NCBI GenBank assembly: GCA_018417955.1
Contig: JACTVC010000010.1
Location: forward strand, 446,763-510,762
Direction: 5' to 3'
Origin: Laccaria trichodermophora
Taxonomy: Eukaryota > Basidiomycota > Agaricomycetes > Agaricales > Hydnangiaceae
Length of the DNA: 64,000 nucleotides
The notes under the pieces are model-generated. The model had not been told where the DNA came from and did no database searches. It saw only the letters and a list, made by a program, of their open reading frames with translations. Each line of letters starts with the position of its first letter. The stretch's first letter is position 1. A program made the position numbers and the translations under genes. Shown here one piece after another: positions 22,301 to 33,429 of this stretch.

Positions 22301-23111
22301 GAGGTTAAATCATCTACAGATTTGTTCTCGGCAGCCTCAACATCGGTTGGAGGCGGAGAAGAGGCAGGAAGAGAGGCAGGCGAGCCGAAGGTACTCATGA
22401 GAACTTTATTCAAGTGGTCTTGAAACCCAGTAATAAGAGACTGGACTTCGGCCTTTCCTTGAGCAACGGAGCAGCATGGGTTGACTGCAGCTCTTGGCTG
22501 CGGCGCAAGTTGGAACTGCGGTCCACTGCTGCTGGTTCCTCGATTAGATACGCCAGGTGAATCAATTTCCGCTTGCGAGGAAGAAGATGATGTAGCGGAG
22601 AAAATGATAGGAGGAGGAGGGATGTGGAACATTGAAATAGGTGGAACTGGAGATGACTGATTTAAACCTTGTGGTAGTGGTACTTCATTGCCCGACGACG
22701 ACCAAGAAGCGTTGACTTGCGGTCTGTTAGCCGAGAGTACGCTGGGAATCTTGTGGGGGGTCTCATCGAAGACGGAGAACCTGAAAAGAGCATTGGGCCA
22801 AGACTGAGACTCCATGGGTGCAAGGCATTTCTTGTAGTCTTCAGCGGAGTGAACTTCTCTTGCAATGAGAATGCGAGAGGGCAGATTAGCATCTGGAGAG
22901 AAAAGAAGCCTGGAGAGGTAGTAGTTATGGCTGATGGGGAAGACACGGTAAAGCTAGGAGAACGTTGAGGGAACGTCAGCTATCTTACTAGGTTGCAGAG
23001 TCGATTAACACTTGCCTGGTTACAAAGCTGCTCAAAGGTAGGAAAAGAATTTGAAGTGGCGAACGAGAACTTGCGTGTTTCGCCCCGATAAGTGGCCTTT
23101 ATGGTGAACAT
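19392..23111 (-). CDS. NBR1: NBR1-like selective autophagy receptor (PB1, ZZ fingers, FW domain)
   Basis: Cargo receptor that links ubiquitin or protein cargo to the autophagosome. The start at 23111 begins a PB1 domain (MFTIKATYRGETRKFSF, then LYRVFPISHNYYLSRLLF). A disordered Ser/Pro stretch follows. Then come ZZ zinc fingers, four by my count: CSICMQRQQGSWYSCDHC; VCDNCEKTIEGVRHKCLDC; CDLCDSRIYGDRYK with its following exon; and CMHPDCPDFDLCEACEAHP. The FW (NBR1) domain reads ATFVADITVPDGQIFPPG and FVKCWRVLNDGGRDWP, with GYWRLRDEQGNLFGNSIW. The acidic C-terminus contains AMDFVLLYDDNSSSEE, where FVLL fits the Atg8-binding F-x-x-L pattern. The first intron (22954-23015) best reads as GC-AG. 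Confidence 0.88.
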
Positions 23112-23368
23112 AGTTTAATGTCAAGCTTGGTGGTTGTAATCAAGGTAATCCCGCAGTAGGCGCTTGTGACGCACTGCTATTTGAACGCGCACAGCCGTCA
23201 CATGTGTCACTCTTTGTCTAAGGTTTGACTCGAGCGTTCTAATACTAATTGCAATCCACACAGATCTACATATTTCATGCCTGCACTCGCAATAGTCCAC
23301 AACGAGGAAATATACTGTAGATAACACATAAGCTTGGCTTAGATTCTGGGAACATGATACTCTCGTTC

Positions 23369-25280
23369 TTAAGCAAGCACAACTTCTGTGATGGATGCCC
23401 ATCCCCTAGGAATAATCATGAGCGTCTCTCAAAGGACACAAATCGCTTGACAGACCTTGTCGCATTAACTTTCTTGATCTTCAGCCCGCCAAGCTCGACC
23501 ATTTCCTGGAGTTGAGGAAGAGTGCGTTCGAACGCTTTCATCTGCTGTCAACAACTGGCCGAGGAGAGTGAGAGACAATCTTACAGTTACACAACGCCGT
23601 AAGCGCAACATTAATTTGGTGCTGAATGCGGCTGGCCTCTCCAAAGTCGACAGGGATGAATTGGGGAGGTGGTACGGGTTCGTATACATTCTTGTTCAAT
23701 TTCAAAAGAGATTGGACAAGTTCTTGTCCCTCAGATGAAACAATGGCAGATTGTATGACAGTGTCGATAATCAAAAGACGGCTCTATTCCAGGGATGAAT
23801 ACGGTCAGCATCATAAAAAGTAGAACACAAGAATAAGACGAACATCCTCGGTGAGAACATCTCGAATGTGCTTGAGCATCTTGGCACCTATCGAGCCTGT
23901 GAGTTGGTCGAATAATCGAGAAGTAACTCATTTGACCTTCTTCCGTGCTCCAGTCGTGCAGAACTATGCAGGAGGCTCTATAAACCGACAAGACTCAACA
24001 CATGAAGACAACTTACCTCGTTGCATGACGAAAAGGTACTTGCCCTTGCGCTGTTGAGGCTTAAAGAAATCTTGCGCTTCAAAAATGACTTTGTCCGACA
24101 GACCCTTAGATTCAATAAACGACTCGGCTGCCTCTCGTGTTTCGGGGAGATCCTGAACGATGAATTTCTTGATATTTGGGTACCTAAATTTGGCGATATG
24201 AGCAGTGTATTCCGATAAGATTCATCAATCCATTGATTACTTGGCCGCGAGCGAGCAACAGAGCGTGCCCTGACCCCCTCCAACATCGACGACGGCGTCC
24301 ATACCATCAGCAACGTCGCCCCACGGGAAGTCGGCGGCAACACCGGGGTCCGATGTAGGTCCCACTGCACCCATACTAATAAACGAAAGAAGAGTCAGCT
24401 TCAATCAATTCATGGTCGTGATATTCATACGAAAGACCGAATTTCACAGCTTCCTGTGGGTCTTTGGTAAGCCAGCCACCAGCACCAAAGAAAGCAACAT
24501 CAGTCTTGTACGATAGTTGGAAAGCAGTGTGGAAAGGATCGGTATTCTTCTTATATTCGGGGTCTGGGTGGTTGAGCATCTCCGAAAAGCCAACGGAAAC
24601 TTTGTTGAAAAGATCGTTCCTGCAAGAGCTATTGATATTCCTCAACGACTGCAAGTTTAAGAGACTAACATGTACGTCGCCAGGTGAAATCCCGGTTGGT
24701 CTTTTTTTATGAGGTTGCTCAAGCGATTGTTGGCAAAATAACCTTGCTCAGTCTCACGGAACCAGCCTTGAGTAATAAGAAGCCGAAGGACGCGCTCTGT
24801 GAAGGAAGTTGCGACTCAGTACTACTATGGTTGGGCTGTAACGCGCCTAATTTTATTCCATCGACGTTCGTCTTTTCAGCAATTTCATTAATACTCAGGC
24901 CGTCCTCAGAGTCACCAAGAACTGTTGCGAGCCCTATTTCAGCAGCCAAACGGACGCCTGCTACTTCAAGTGTCATCCATGTGTTAGCAGCAAGAGCATC
25001 GTAAGGAGATTGAATCAGTGATTTGATAAGACCCTAAGATAAGCTTTGTTCAGCAGTATTCTTTGTCGTAGATCAAAGGGTTACATACAAGACTTGCAAG
25101 CGCAACCCTACGAGCTTCGTACATGGCTGGCGTAGGTAGATAAGTAATGTCATCGATAGGATGAGGCTTCGAGGTATTGAGCGACGGTTCAGCCAAGTTC
25201 TGTGCGGCAAGCTCCGCCTTGAAGGCGTCTATGGCGCTGTTGAGGGTCTTCTGCAGGCTCGTCAGTTCGGAGAGAGACAT
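23369..25280 (-). CDS. SAM-dependent O-methyltransferase
   Basis: Class I, plant/fungal-type small-molecule O-methyltransferase. ATG at 25280 starts MSLSELTSLQKTLNSAI, followed by a helical dimerisation and winged-helix part (EVAGVRLAAEIGLATVLG, GLSINEIAEKTNVDGIKLG, RVLRLLITQGWF). The SAM-binding glycine motif is VVDVGGGQGTLCCSLA, with acidic VQDLPET after it, and the catalytic-type histidine sits in VLHDWSTEEG. The tail spreads over small exons ending GWASITEVVLA at 23369. Such enzymes act in secondary metabolism or detoxification; the substrate cannot be read from sequence. No other secondary-metabolism gene is close by, so it does not look like part of a cluster. Confidence 0.87.
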
Positions 25281-26362
25281 CGTTGAGATCGAATCAATCG
25301 CAACTGGGTTAACATCGCGATATTTAAATAAATGTGTAGAGATGACATGAGGCTGTTTATGCCAAGGCTTCTGATTTACCTCTATAAATTCGGCGAGTCA
25401 GGTATGCAGAAGTATGTTCAGGGTCGTTGCCACCTACACCTACTAACATTGACGTCCATCGACCGCGTGAGCCTCATAACAATAAGCATGCCCATAAGCT
25501 GTCGGCAACATATTGCTCGCTCGAAGGTCGGAAGGTTGGACGTAGAGTTTCGAATGTTGCGCACACTAGAATTTCTACTGTGCTATCCCCAATGATGACG
25601 GTCCACATATTGTTTCTTCTCTGAGAACTTAACGTGGACTAAAATCATATCCGTATGAGGTTAAGTTCACCGTGAGGGCTTGAAAACCCCTTTGCATTGA
25701 TGTAGGTCACATCGATGTGTGCTGATGATTAATGTCGTGGAGCTGCATGATACGATGAGTCAATTTGAACGAGTAGAAAAGAGGTTGAACCAAGGTTGAA
25801 CTGAGTGAGCGTTACCTAGGCATTGTGACTGTTGTGTCACAGGACACCCAAAAGTGGTTTAGATCCGCGTCTTGCAATAGCGCGCCCACACTTCCATTAG
25901 AAACTCACGGGTCGCTCACACATGATAGATTTTCACTACTCCTTGACTACTCCGAATGGGGCTCCAGAAGTCGTGCTGCAAAAATCAAAAGACTTCTTTT
26001 TTTTTCTTGTCGAAAGGTCAACAGCCTCCAACCTCTTTTTCTGAATCCAAATAACAAGTGTGGTTGACAACTGACAGCAATAACGATGCTGCAAAATGAT
26101 GCTACGAAATGATGCATAATGCCAGAATAGCCAGAACCTAGGGTCAACTAAACTGAGCAGTGAAAATCCCAACCCTTCACCAGGTAGTCCCTGGTGCGAT
26201 TTATGGTCACGGTTGTAGTGGCAACATGTTTGAGCGGCTCTCCTTGTTGCCCTTTGCAACATACTCACACCATCTATAGATGTACTTAACTGGGACCTAG
26301 CCAAAACAAAGCATCGAGCACTCTGCCCTCACCTATCCTGCAGTTCTCGCACCTTGGCCGAA
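25281..26362. other. Long divergent intergenic region
   Basis: About 1.1 kb between the start codons of the O-methyltransferase and the DUF6534 gene, the longest gap in the window. I see no coding structure I can support. The longest frame (minus, 25936-26304, 122 codons) has no family motif, is Ser/His/Cys-rich and holds poly-Lys from a T-run near 26000. The stretch presumably holds both promoters. Confidence 0.5.
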
Positions 26363-27993
26363 ATGGGTGACTTTGACATGACCGTTGGTGAATTGGTTTA
26401 TCTTCTTTACGCACAATCTTTCCAATGTCACTAACTACTTATTATTAGGCGTGCTCTTGCTTGGCCTGTTCTGTACGTCAACTCGTCCGGATAGTACCTC
26501 ATCTTCCAAACATGATTGTCTACACCCATCACAGTTAACACCTATCTCTACGGCCTTGTGACCTACCAGTTTGTGGTTTACCATAACACTAGTATGTCTA
26601 ATATCCACTATCTTTTCTGCTGCTCTCAGACTCAATCCACAAACCTGCCAGAATTCAATGATCCCCTCTGGATCAGGTCCGCCAATACCAACGATTCAGT
26701 CCTCTAACTGATCTTTTACGCAATGCAGGGCAGTTGTTGGAATTCTTTTCGTCACGGATACCTTGCATAGTGCTGTGTATGTCATATCTGTTGACTTCGG
26801 TCTTTCTCGACAGCGGCTAAAGGACTCCTTTTAGTGCTGTTTATGCTGCTTGGGACATGTGGTATGTTTTTGAACGATGCCATATCAAGTGCTCCGGATG
26901 AACGATCCTCTGTCAGCGTTACAAATTATGCCAACCCTGGCGTCCTAGGATGTGCATACCCTAAACGATTGATTATACTTCTGGATGCTGATTTGTTTGT
27001 TTTTTCAGTTGTCGATTGGACAATTCCGTTCACGGCCATTGCAACCTCGGTGGCCGCCATAGTCACACAATTCTTCCTTGCCCATCGGTGCGTCTTGGAG
27101 ATGAATTGTTGTCGTCCCTGACATCGTTGCAGCGTCTTATTATTAACAAAAAGCAAGATAATTGTTACAATTATAGCAACGCTGAGTTTCCTTGGATTCG
27201 TGTTTGGCATTTACGCCGGTGTTCGCTCAGGCATCATCAAAGAGTGGGCTTCCCGCAGATTGTATTCCTGAACTGCTAAAAATGTTTTCAGGGTGAAGAA
27301 CTTTGCCCCCTTGACGCCCTTCGTCATTTGCTGGCTTGGCTTCCAAACTGGCGCGGATTTGCTAATTACTGGTACGTCTATTGTTTTTGCTGTCAAGCAT
27401 TATTTTCTAATCGACAGTCAGTTGTCCTAACCTTCGTCTTGAGCCGCTCGCGGACTGGTTTCCAAAAAACGGACTCGATGATCAATCGACTTATTCGTGG
27501 TGCCATTCAAACAGGCCTCTTCGCCTCTATTTTTGCTCTGGCGGATTTATTCAGCTTCCTGCTTCACCGTCAAACCAATCTCTACGCTATGTTCGCTTTC
27601 CCAATTGGACGGATCTATACCAACGTGCGCGACATCTCAATCTCCTTATGTTATGTATTGAAGAAGCCACTAACCCAATGTTAGACCTTGTTAGATACTC
27701 TAAATGCTCGCATCGACCTAAAGAGTAAGAATACGACCCTTGACCTTGATTCTGAGGTACGACGTTTAGGCTATGATCGTTGACTTCCCTTATAACTATC
27801 ATATTAGCACACCAACGCGTACCGATTGCAGAACCAAAGTCAAACTCTGGGAACTCAGTCTCACACGATCCACTCCATTCATGTCAAACGGGAAACCGTC
27901 ACAGACACATCGCCGCCCCCTGAACATTCCATCGATGCAAAATACGTCGTAGATGATTCAGAAGTTTATGCCCACCCATCACAGCGAGTTTAA
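26363..27993 (+). CDS. DUF6534-type multi-pass membrane protein
   Basis: Another basidiomycete-expanded membrane family of unknown function. The start MGDFDMTVG and the joined exons follow the family pattern: GVLLLGLF, FNTYLYGLVTYQFVVYHNTKF, NDPLWIRAVVGILFVTDTLHSA, AWDMCVTNYANPGVLG, FVDWTIPFTAIATSVAAIVT and QFFLAHR. Later comes a helix block with FVLSRSRTGFQKTDSMINRL, IRGAIQTGLFASIFALADLF and NLYAMFAFPIGRIYTN, then LLDTLNARIDLK. About seven membrane helices are expected. A hydrophilic tail, ending VVDDSEVYAHPSQRV, precedes the stop at 27993. Like the DUF6533 gene it has many small introns; several borders are inferred from frame. Confidence 0.83.
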
Positions 27994-28139
27994 GACTGAA
28001 ATAGAGCATAGAACTGATCATGAGGTAGAGAATATATGTTGTACCTACTTAGAATTGACAATTTGATTGGAAACCGGAATATGGTCACTGAATCATTGGG
28101 ACCACTCAGGAATATACCTCTGCCTCTACCCGAACGTCA

Positions 28140-29000
28140 ATGGCTAGCAGCGAAAACGAAGACTTCGAATTGTTGACCACCACTCGATATGATCCATATT
28201 TAAAATCTTTAGAGTGGAATGCAGACGATGACGGCCCATCACCTTTCCTACTGCTGCCCTACCATCGAGATCGCCTCTCGGTTGCAGCTGATGAACATAA
28301 GTGGGAAATTGCAAAATTCTCTCTGACGTACCAAAAACTCAAAATCGTTTGCTTGGAGGCGATTTATCAAAGCGAAGAAAGCAAGCTTCATGTGCCCAGT
28401 CGTCGGGTAATGCTTAACCTTTCTCCGTCCCCCGCGTCACTGAATATTTTCGTTATCAAGGTTCGTATCACACTTTCGAGGTCAGGCAAGCTGGCGGTGA
28501 CCACGACGCCCATGCCACCACTTACAAGCGACCCAACCATTTTACCAATACCTAGGAATATACCGGAAAGGAGGATTGAAACGATACTGCTCCACCTTGA
28601 CCAGAAAAGCACGCCCCCATCGTTATTTACCATCACGAAGACTACAAACAGGCGTATCTACGACGAAGCCCGCCAACGCAACCATCTACCATCGCTTCCG
28701 TCACCAACAGACGTCCTGTTGTATAACCCGGAACAATTGATCACTGAAACTACGATTTTCAACGTTGCTTTCTATCGTTCGTCTGGGTGGATAACCCCCG
28801 CGCTATCGTCTGGATGCTTGCCTGGGGTCATGCGGCGGTGGCTACTGGAAAAGGGCCGTATACGGGAAGATCGTGAAGGGATCTTGACAAGGAGTGTCGT
28901 AAAAGGAGAATTGATTCTCCTGTTTAATGGGGCTCAAGGTTGTCGCCTAGGAAGAATTGGGGAGGCGACCCTCAAGAGCCTCTGTTCAAATTCATCCTAA
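28140..29000 (+). CDS. ABZ2: Aminodeoxychorismate lyase (class IV aminotransferase fold)
   Basis: PLP enzyme that releases p-aminobenzoate from 4-amino-4-deoxychorismate for folate synthesis. A single exon gives 286 residues. Seen: RYDPYLKSLEW at 16-26, PFLLLPYHRDRL at 35-46, ITKTTNRRIYDEAR near 165-178, where Lys167 is the likely PLP lysine, and the class IV signature ETTIFNVAFYRSSGWITP followed by SGCLPGVMRRWLLEKGRIRED. The ordering matches the fungal Abz2 group rather than branched-chain aminotransferases. The stop overlaps the stop of UTP13 on the other strand by 9 bp. The substrate is inferred from family resemblance. Confidence 0.85.
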   Translation: MASSENEDFELLTTTRYDPYLKSLEWNADDDGPSPFLLLPYHRDRLSVAADEHKWEIAKFSLTYQKLKIVCLEAIYQSEESKLHVPSRRVMLNLSPSPASLNIFVIKVRITLSRSGKLAVTTTPMPPLTSDPTILPIPRNIPERRIETILLHLDQKSTPPSLFTITKTTNRRIYDEARQRNHLPSLPSPTDVLLYNPEQLITETTIFNVAFYRSSGWITPALSSGCLPGVMRRWLLEKGRIREDREGILTRSVVKGELILLFNGAQGCRLGRIGEATLKSLCSNSS

Positions 29001-31956
29001 GGATCCCATCTCTACTTCATCATAGGCCGCGACATCCGCGTTGAACATTCCCTCATCCATTTCACCTAAAATGTAATCCACCACGAAGCTTTCCTGGTAA
29101 AGTCTTTCCATCCTTGAAAGATGCCTCTCTGAGTAGGGAATGAGGGCATCAACCATCTCCTTTAGCGCGAATCCAGAAGGGTCTGTAGTAGCTGTGGTAT
29201 TGACGACTTCGTTGTCCCCAAATGCCTTTTCCACGTATTCGTCGCTGAAAGCTTGAATAATGTTGTTGGCAGATCTCGATTTGAAAATTGCGAATAAAAT
29301 AGTCTGAGCTACGGCACTGGTCTTGGCGTTCGTGTTCCAATCTCGTACGTAGCGAATAAGTTTGGCAAGATCAGAACCTCCCAGTGATTGGATAACTTCA
29401 TCCACAGCAGGACTCCACGTATTGGACTGTTGTTTGGAGTCACTGGAAACTTCGAGGCTTCTGAACATAGAAAGAAGTCGACCGGGTTGACCCATGGAAA
29501 GAGCCAGCTCTATTGCCCTTCTGTAATCGTTCAATGACAGGAAATTCAAAAAATCTTGGTCTCTGTGGTTGGATGAGCAGCTGCGCACATCAAAGATCAA
29601 AGTAGACTTGCTTGAGAACCATTTCTGCACGCTTTTCCTCCTTCTCTGCTTCTTGCTCCTCCGTACAATCTTCCCAGAATGTAACAACCGAATCTGCTGC
29701 GCCGGACACGATGGTGCAGCCACCTGCAGTAATTGCTAAAGCCCAAACCTTTCGAGGCCACGTTAGCCGGGAATAACTCGACTAGAAGAAAACTCACCTT
29801 ATCCTCGTGGTTGTCCAGAGTTGCCACACAGTCCTCTTCTCTGACACTCCAGAGCTTTACCAAACCATCGGAGGCCGTACTTACCAGCTGTAAACCCGCA
29901 TTGAGAAAATCGACTCTCAGCACCGAGTTTGTATGCCCCTCAAATGTCTTCAGACAGGAAAAATCGTCGAGGCTCCATAATTTGATGCTTTTGTCTCCGC
30001 TTCCCGTTGCCAAAACCCGTTCTGTTTGACTGAATTGCACAGACCAGATGCCTCGCTTATGGCCTTTACATGTGCCAAGCAGTCTCAATTCCCCCCTTGT
30101 GGACCCTCCCAGTCCGGAATACACAATAGTATACACTTTTGCTGTTCGATCTTGAGAGCCGGAAACCAAAAAACGATCATCTGGCGAGACGTCAAGGGAG
30201 TTGATATCTTTTTCGTGAGCCTTATGGGTAGTTAGACTTCCACACCGTACAACGGCCTGTCCAAGACCGCCGTAAAATGACGGAACGTCCGACAAGTCCC
30301 ACATCTTGATTGTTCTATCCTGGCTGCCGGTGAACATGAAGCGACTTCCACTCCTAGAAAGTGCAACAGCTCCTATGCTTTCGCTGTGTCCTTCGCATAC
30401 AGCAACGCAACCATAACCCCATTCAGGCCCATCCCCAGAGAATGGAACCCAAAGCCTAGCTGTCCGATCCTTGCTCCCACTAGCTAAAAGAGCACCGCCT
30501 TGTCCGTGGTCCAAAGCTAGAACAATATCAGAATGTCCATCCAACAAGCGTGCATCGAATTTAAGCGTCGAGTAAACGCGGATAAGCGAGGAGTTGGTGG
30601 CAAGCGCGAGATGACTATCTTGCACAGCCGAAAAGGGTGGGCTGAGGAAAGTCGCATCCACTATCTCATCATTGTATCCTATTAATTGCCGGCTCAACGA
30701 CCCATTCGCGAGAGAGTGGAACAAGATATTTTGGTCCGCGTGTGCCGCTACGATGGTGGAAATTGACGGTATGTACCTAATTTATATGAGGTGGAAAATG
30801 TAAGAGTGATATAGAGCCTTACAATACGTCAACTATCTGCCTTTGCTCTTGGTGGTCATCAGAGATTGCGGTTTGCTCTGTTCCGAGTTTGAATAGGACT
30901 TTGCCATTGGAACCATCCCAAATCTTTACAATGCCTTTTTCGCCACCAGTAAAGAATCGAAGGTCATCCGACTTGGCTAGATCTCCTGGTAACTTTTCGC
31001 TGGGAGAGAGGATACCAACAGTTTCGACACGTTCTAAGACCGGAATTGTCCTGACCAAAATTGGAAGGCGTTTGGGGCTTGTTTTGCCATTTGCTTTCTT
31101 TGAGGGTTGCATACTTGGAGAGAGGTCCCAAATCAAGACAACCGAGTCTCTTCCACCGCTCACAAGCCACTTACCATCGGACGATACATCAAGGCCGCGT
31201 GGCACTGAGACATGACCTTCCAGCAGTGCCTCTGGCCTCCCTCCGCTAGACGTCGATCCACCTTCGTTTAAGTTGAAAATTCTGATACGCGTGTCCACAG
31301 ATGCGGTGATCAGACGCATGACTGACTCCCGAGATAGAGACGTAGTGTCTTGTGGGTAGTCGAAAGCTAACGCGCTTACGACACCGCCATGGCCTTTGAA
31401 AACATGGGTTACATATCCGCGAAGAATATTCCAAACTTTGACGACGCCGTCGGCTGAGCCAGATGCAACATATGTAGATGTGGGGTCCGCCTTACACACA
31501 TGGATAGGCGCATCATGCGATCGAGGGATGATTCGAACGGGTTGCACCAGCTTTGCGCTGCCCTGGGACAAATCTGGAAGCTCATATATGCGAAGGGATA
31601 GTGAAGACGTAAAAACAAGAAGGTGGGATGATGAAGGGGTCAAGCAAAGCGAGCTGACTGGATGTGAATCCTGCAGAGGATGTTAAAAAATAATGAGCCA
31701 ACTGATGAGCACACTCACGCATAAAAACCGACATATCTCAACTCCTGTTGATGCGTTGGTTAGAAGGACATTTTCAGCCACACAGGTTACGAGCATTGAG
31801 CCATCTCCCGTTATTGCAATTGGTCCAGATGTATATAACGGGGTAATTGCCCGTGACTTTTTGAAACTAAGAAAAATATGTCAGAAATATTCTGAGGCAT
31901 AATTGAGATGAACCTTACGCCGTTCTGAGACTCGGTCGTCCTGTAGGAACGGCCAT
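28992..31956 (-). CDS. UTP13: U3 snoRNP/UTP-B subunit Utp13 (WD40 protein)
   Basis: Nucleolar small-subunit processome protein needed for early 18S rRNA processing. ATG at 31956 (MAVPTGRPSLRTAFKKSR) is chosen because the spliced product then matches the family start; an in-frame upstream ATG at 31998 exists. Two seven-bladed WD40 propellers follow, with blades such as GSADGVVKVWNILRG, DGKWLVSGGRDSVVLIWDL, GSQDRTIKMWDL and GSGDKSIKLWSLDD. The C-terminal Utp13 helical domain is seen in DYRRAIELALSMGQPGRL and MVDALIPYSERHLSRMERL, ending EVEMGSLG. It overlaps the convergent aminodeoxychorismate lyase gene by 9 bp at the stops. Confidence 0.93.
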
Positions 31957-32055
31957 TCTCAAACTCGATGTGGGACTGCGAAAAAGTTCTAAGGGCATTA
32001 CATGCTAGCCTGGACTCCTCAGATAAAATAGGAACAAACATTACATAAATATTAA

Positions 32056-33082
32056 TTAATTGGGTTGTTGATTACGATCAGGTGAATGAGAGACTACGAT
32101 AGCCAATGCCTCCTCAGCAATGCGCCTCCGCTTCCCTTCCTCGGCCACCGCGCGTTCAGCATTTCTACGCCGTAGAATTTCTTCCTCAAGGAGATCTTCT
32201 AGGTCCCTGACAGCCGATCTTGACCTCGTTACCTCAGCTTGAGCCTGAGAAAGCTGTTCCGAAAGTCTCAAAGATACTGCAACAGCTTCTGCCGACTGGC
32301 GGAGGAGGGTAGCATTTTCGGTCTTCATATCCTGCATATGTTCGGCCAGAGACTCCGACGGTTGATTTATGGAAGAGAACGGTGGCAGACTGTACGAATG
32401 GGGTGGTCTTGAAGGCACAAACGATGTAAGACCGACGAGAGAATCCCGTCTATCGTAAGGGTGTATGAGCTCCTCTTCGCTCTCACAATCATCCTCCGAT
32501 AACGGGAAGTTGTCTCCTTCACAGTTCACCTTTACGTCCTCTTGACCATCATGAGCGGATGGTCGTGGCGTGGACCCTCTCGTTGGAGGCAGTGAAGACA
32601 TTTTATGGGGTCGTCCTCGTTTTTTCGGAGGTGCAGGGTCACCGTCCGCCCCATCCTTAGCCGACCTACCCCGTTTCCTAGGTCGTTTGGTACCAGGCGG
32701 CGCTGTGAGATTCACTGTCCAGTAAGAACCGAAGCCCGGATCCGTAACAGGTCGCGGCTGACGTTCAAAAAGACGATTGAGGGAGAGATGATGCCGAACT
32801 GATTGCTAGTAAAAACATTTGAGATGCAAAAGTATGGCATTACAATGTCCTTACCTTCCATGTAGGCCCTGCAGTCTTGTAGTATGGGTACTTCGCCTCC
32901 ATAGCTGCGTAGATCTCGCGAATAGTAAGGCGCCTGTTCGGACTTCCCAGTATGGCGCAACGAAGAATCACAGGTAGTGTATGCTGTGGCCGGCTCTCAG
33001 TATCATTTAGACACGCCAACGTGTCTGGACAGTCAGGGTGGGGTTCGTGGTCGCCAGCAAAACGGCCAGCCTGATCAGGCAT
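32056..33082 (-). CDS. Forkhead transcription factor
   Basis: Winged-helix DNA-binding protein. ATG at 33082 opens MPDQAGRFAGDHEPHPDCP. The forkhead domain spans two exons: LPVILRCAILGSPNRRLTIR, EIYAAMEAKYPYYKTAGPTW, then the recognition helix QSVRHHLSLNRLFERQ and the wing GFGSYWTVN. Two basic AT-hook-like segments follow (KRPRKRGRSAK and PKKRGRPHK), then an acidic Ser-rich region and a C-terminal coiled coil with heptad Leu/Ala/Arg (LSEQLSQAQAEVTRSRSAVR and onward). Similar factors in fungi regulate cell-cycle or stress genes, but the target set cannot be read here. UTP13 lies downstream on the same strand. Confidence 0.9.
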
Positions 33083-33429
33083 TGAAGAATAGTTTTTCGA
33101 GGTCTCGCTTGTCGCCTCACACTCCTGTCTGATGGTTTATGCGTATCAGTGAATGAATTACGTGCACACTTTCAACCTACATCAATGTTATTTTGGGCAC
33201 ATTCTCCGGATTTAATATATTTGTCAGTTTCGACATTTCTGTCGAGAGGTAATAATGATGGAGAGGGGTTGTGAAGAAAGCAAGTGCAACTCGAACTTCT
33301 AATATATGAGTTATTACATAACAACAGAAATACAAGAGGCGCCCAAACACCTTTGTACCTGAAGCAACGCTTGTAAAATATCGGGACGCAACATAAGTAT
33401 AGTAAGTAAATTATATATGAATATAGTAA
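33083..33429. other. Gap between forkhead and Zn2Cys6 genes
   Basis: About 350 bp with no gene. It should contain the forkhead promoter and the 3' end of the Zn2Cys6 gene, both on the minus strand. It is AT-rich near 33180-33420. I see nothing else. Confidence 0.4.

Noticed and set aside
25936..26304. 122-codon minus-strand frame in the long intergenic gap
   Set aside because: No recognised domain, poly-Lys from a T-run and no splice pattern; probably chance.
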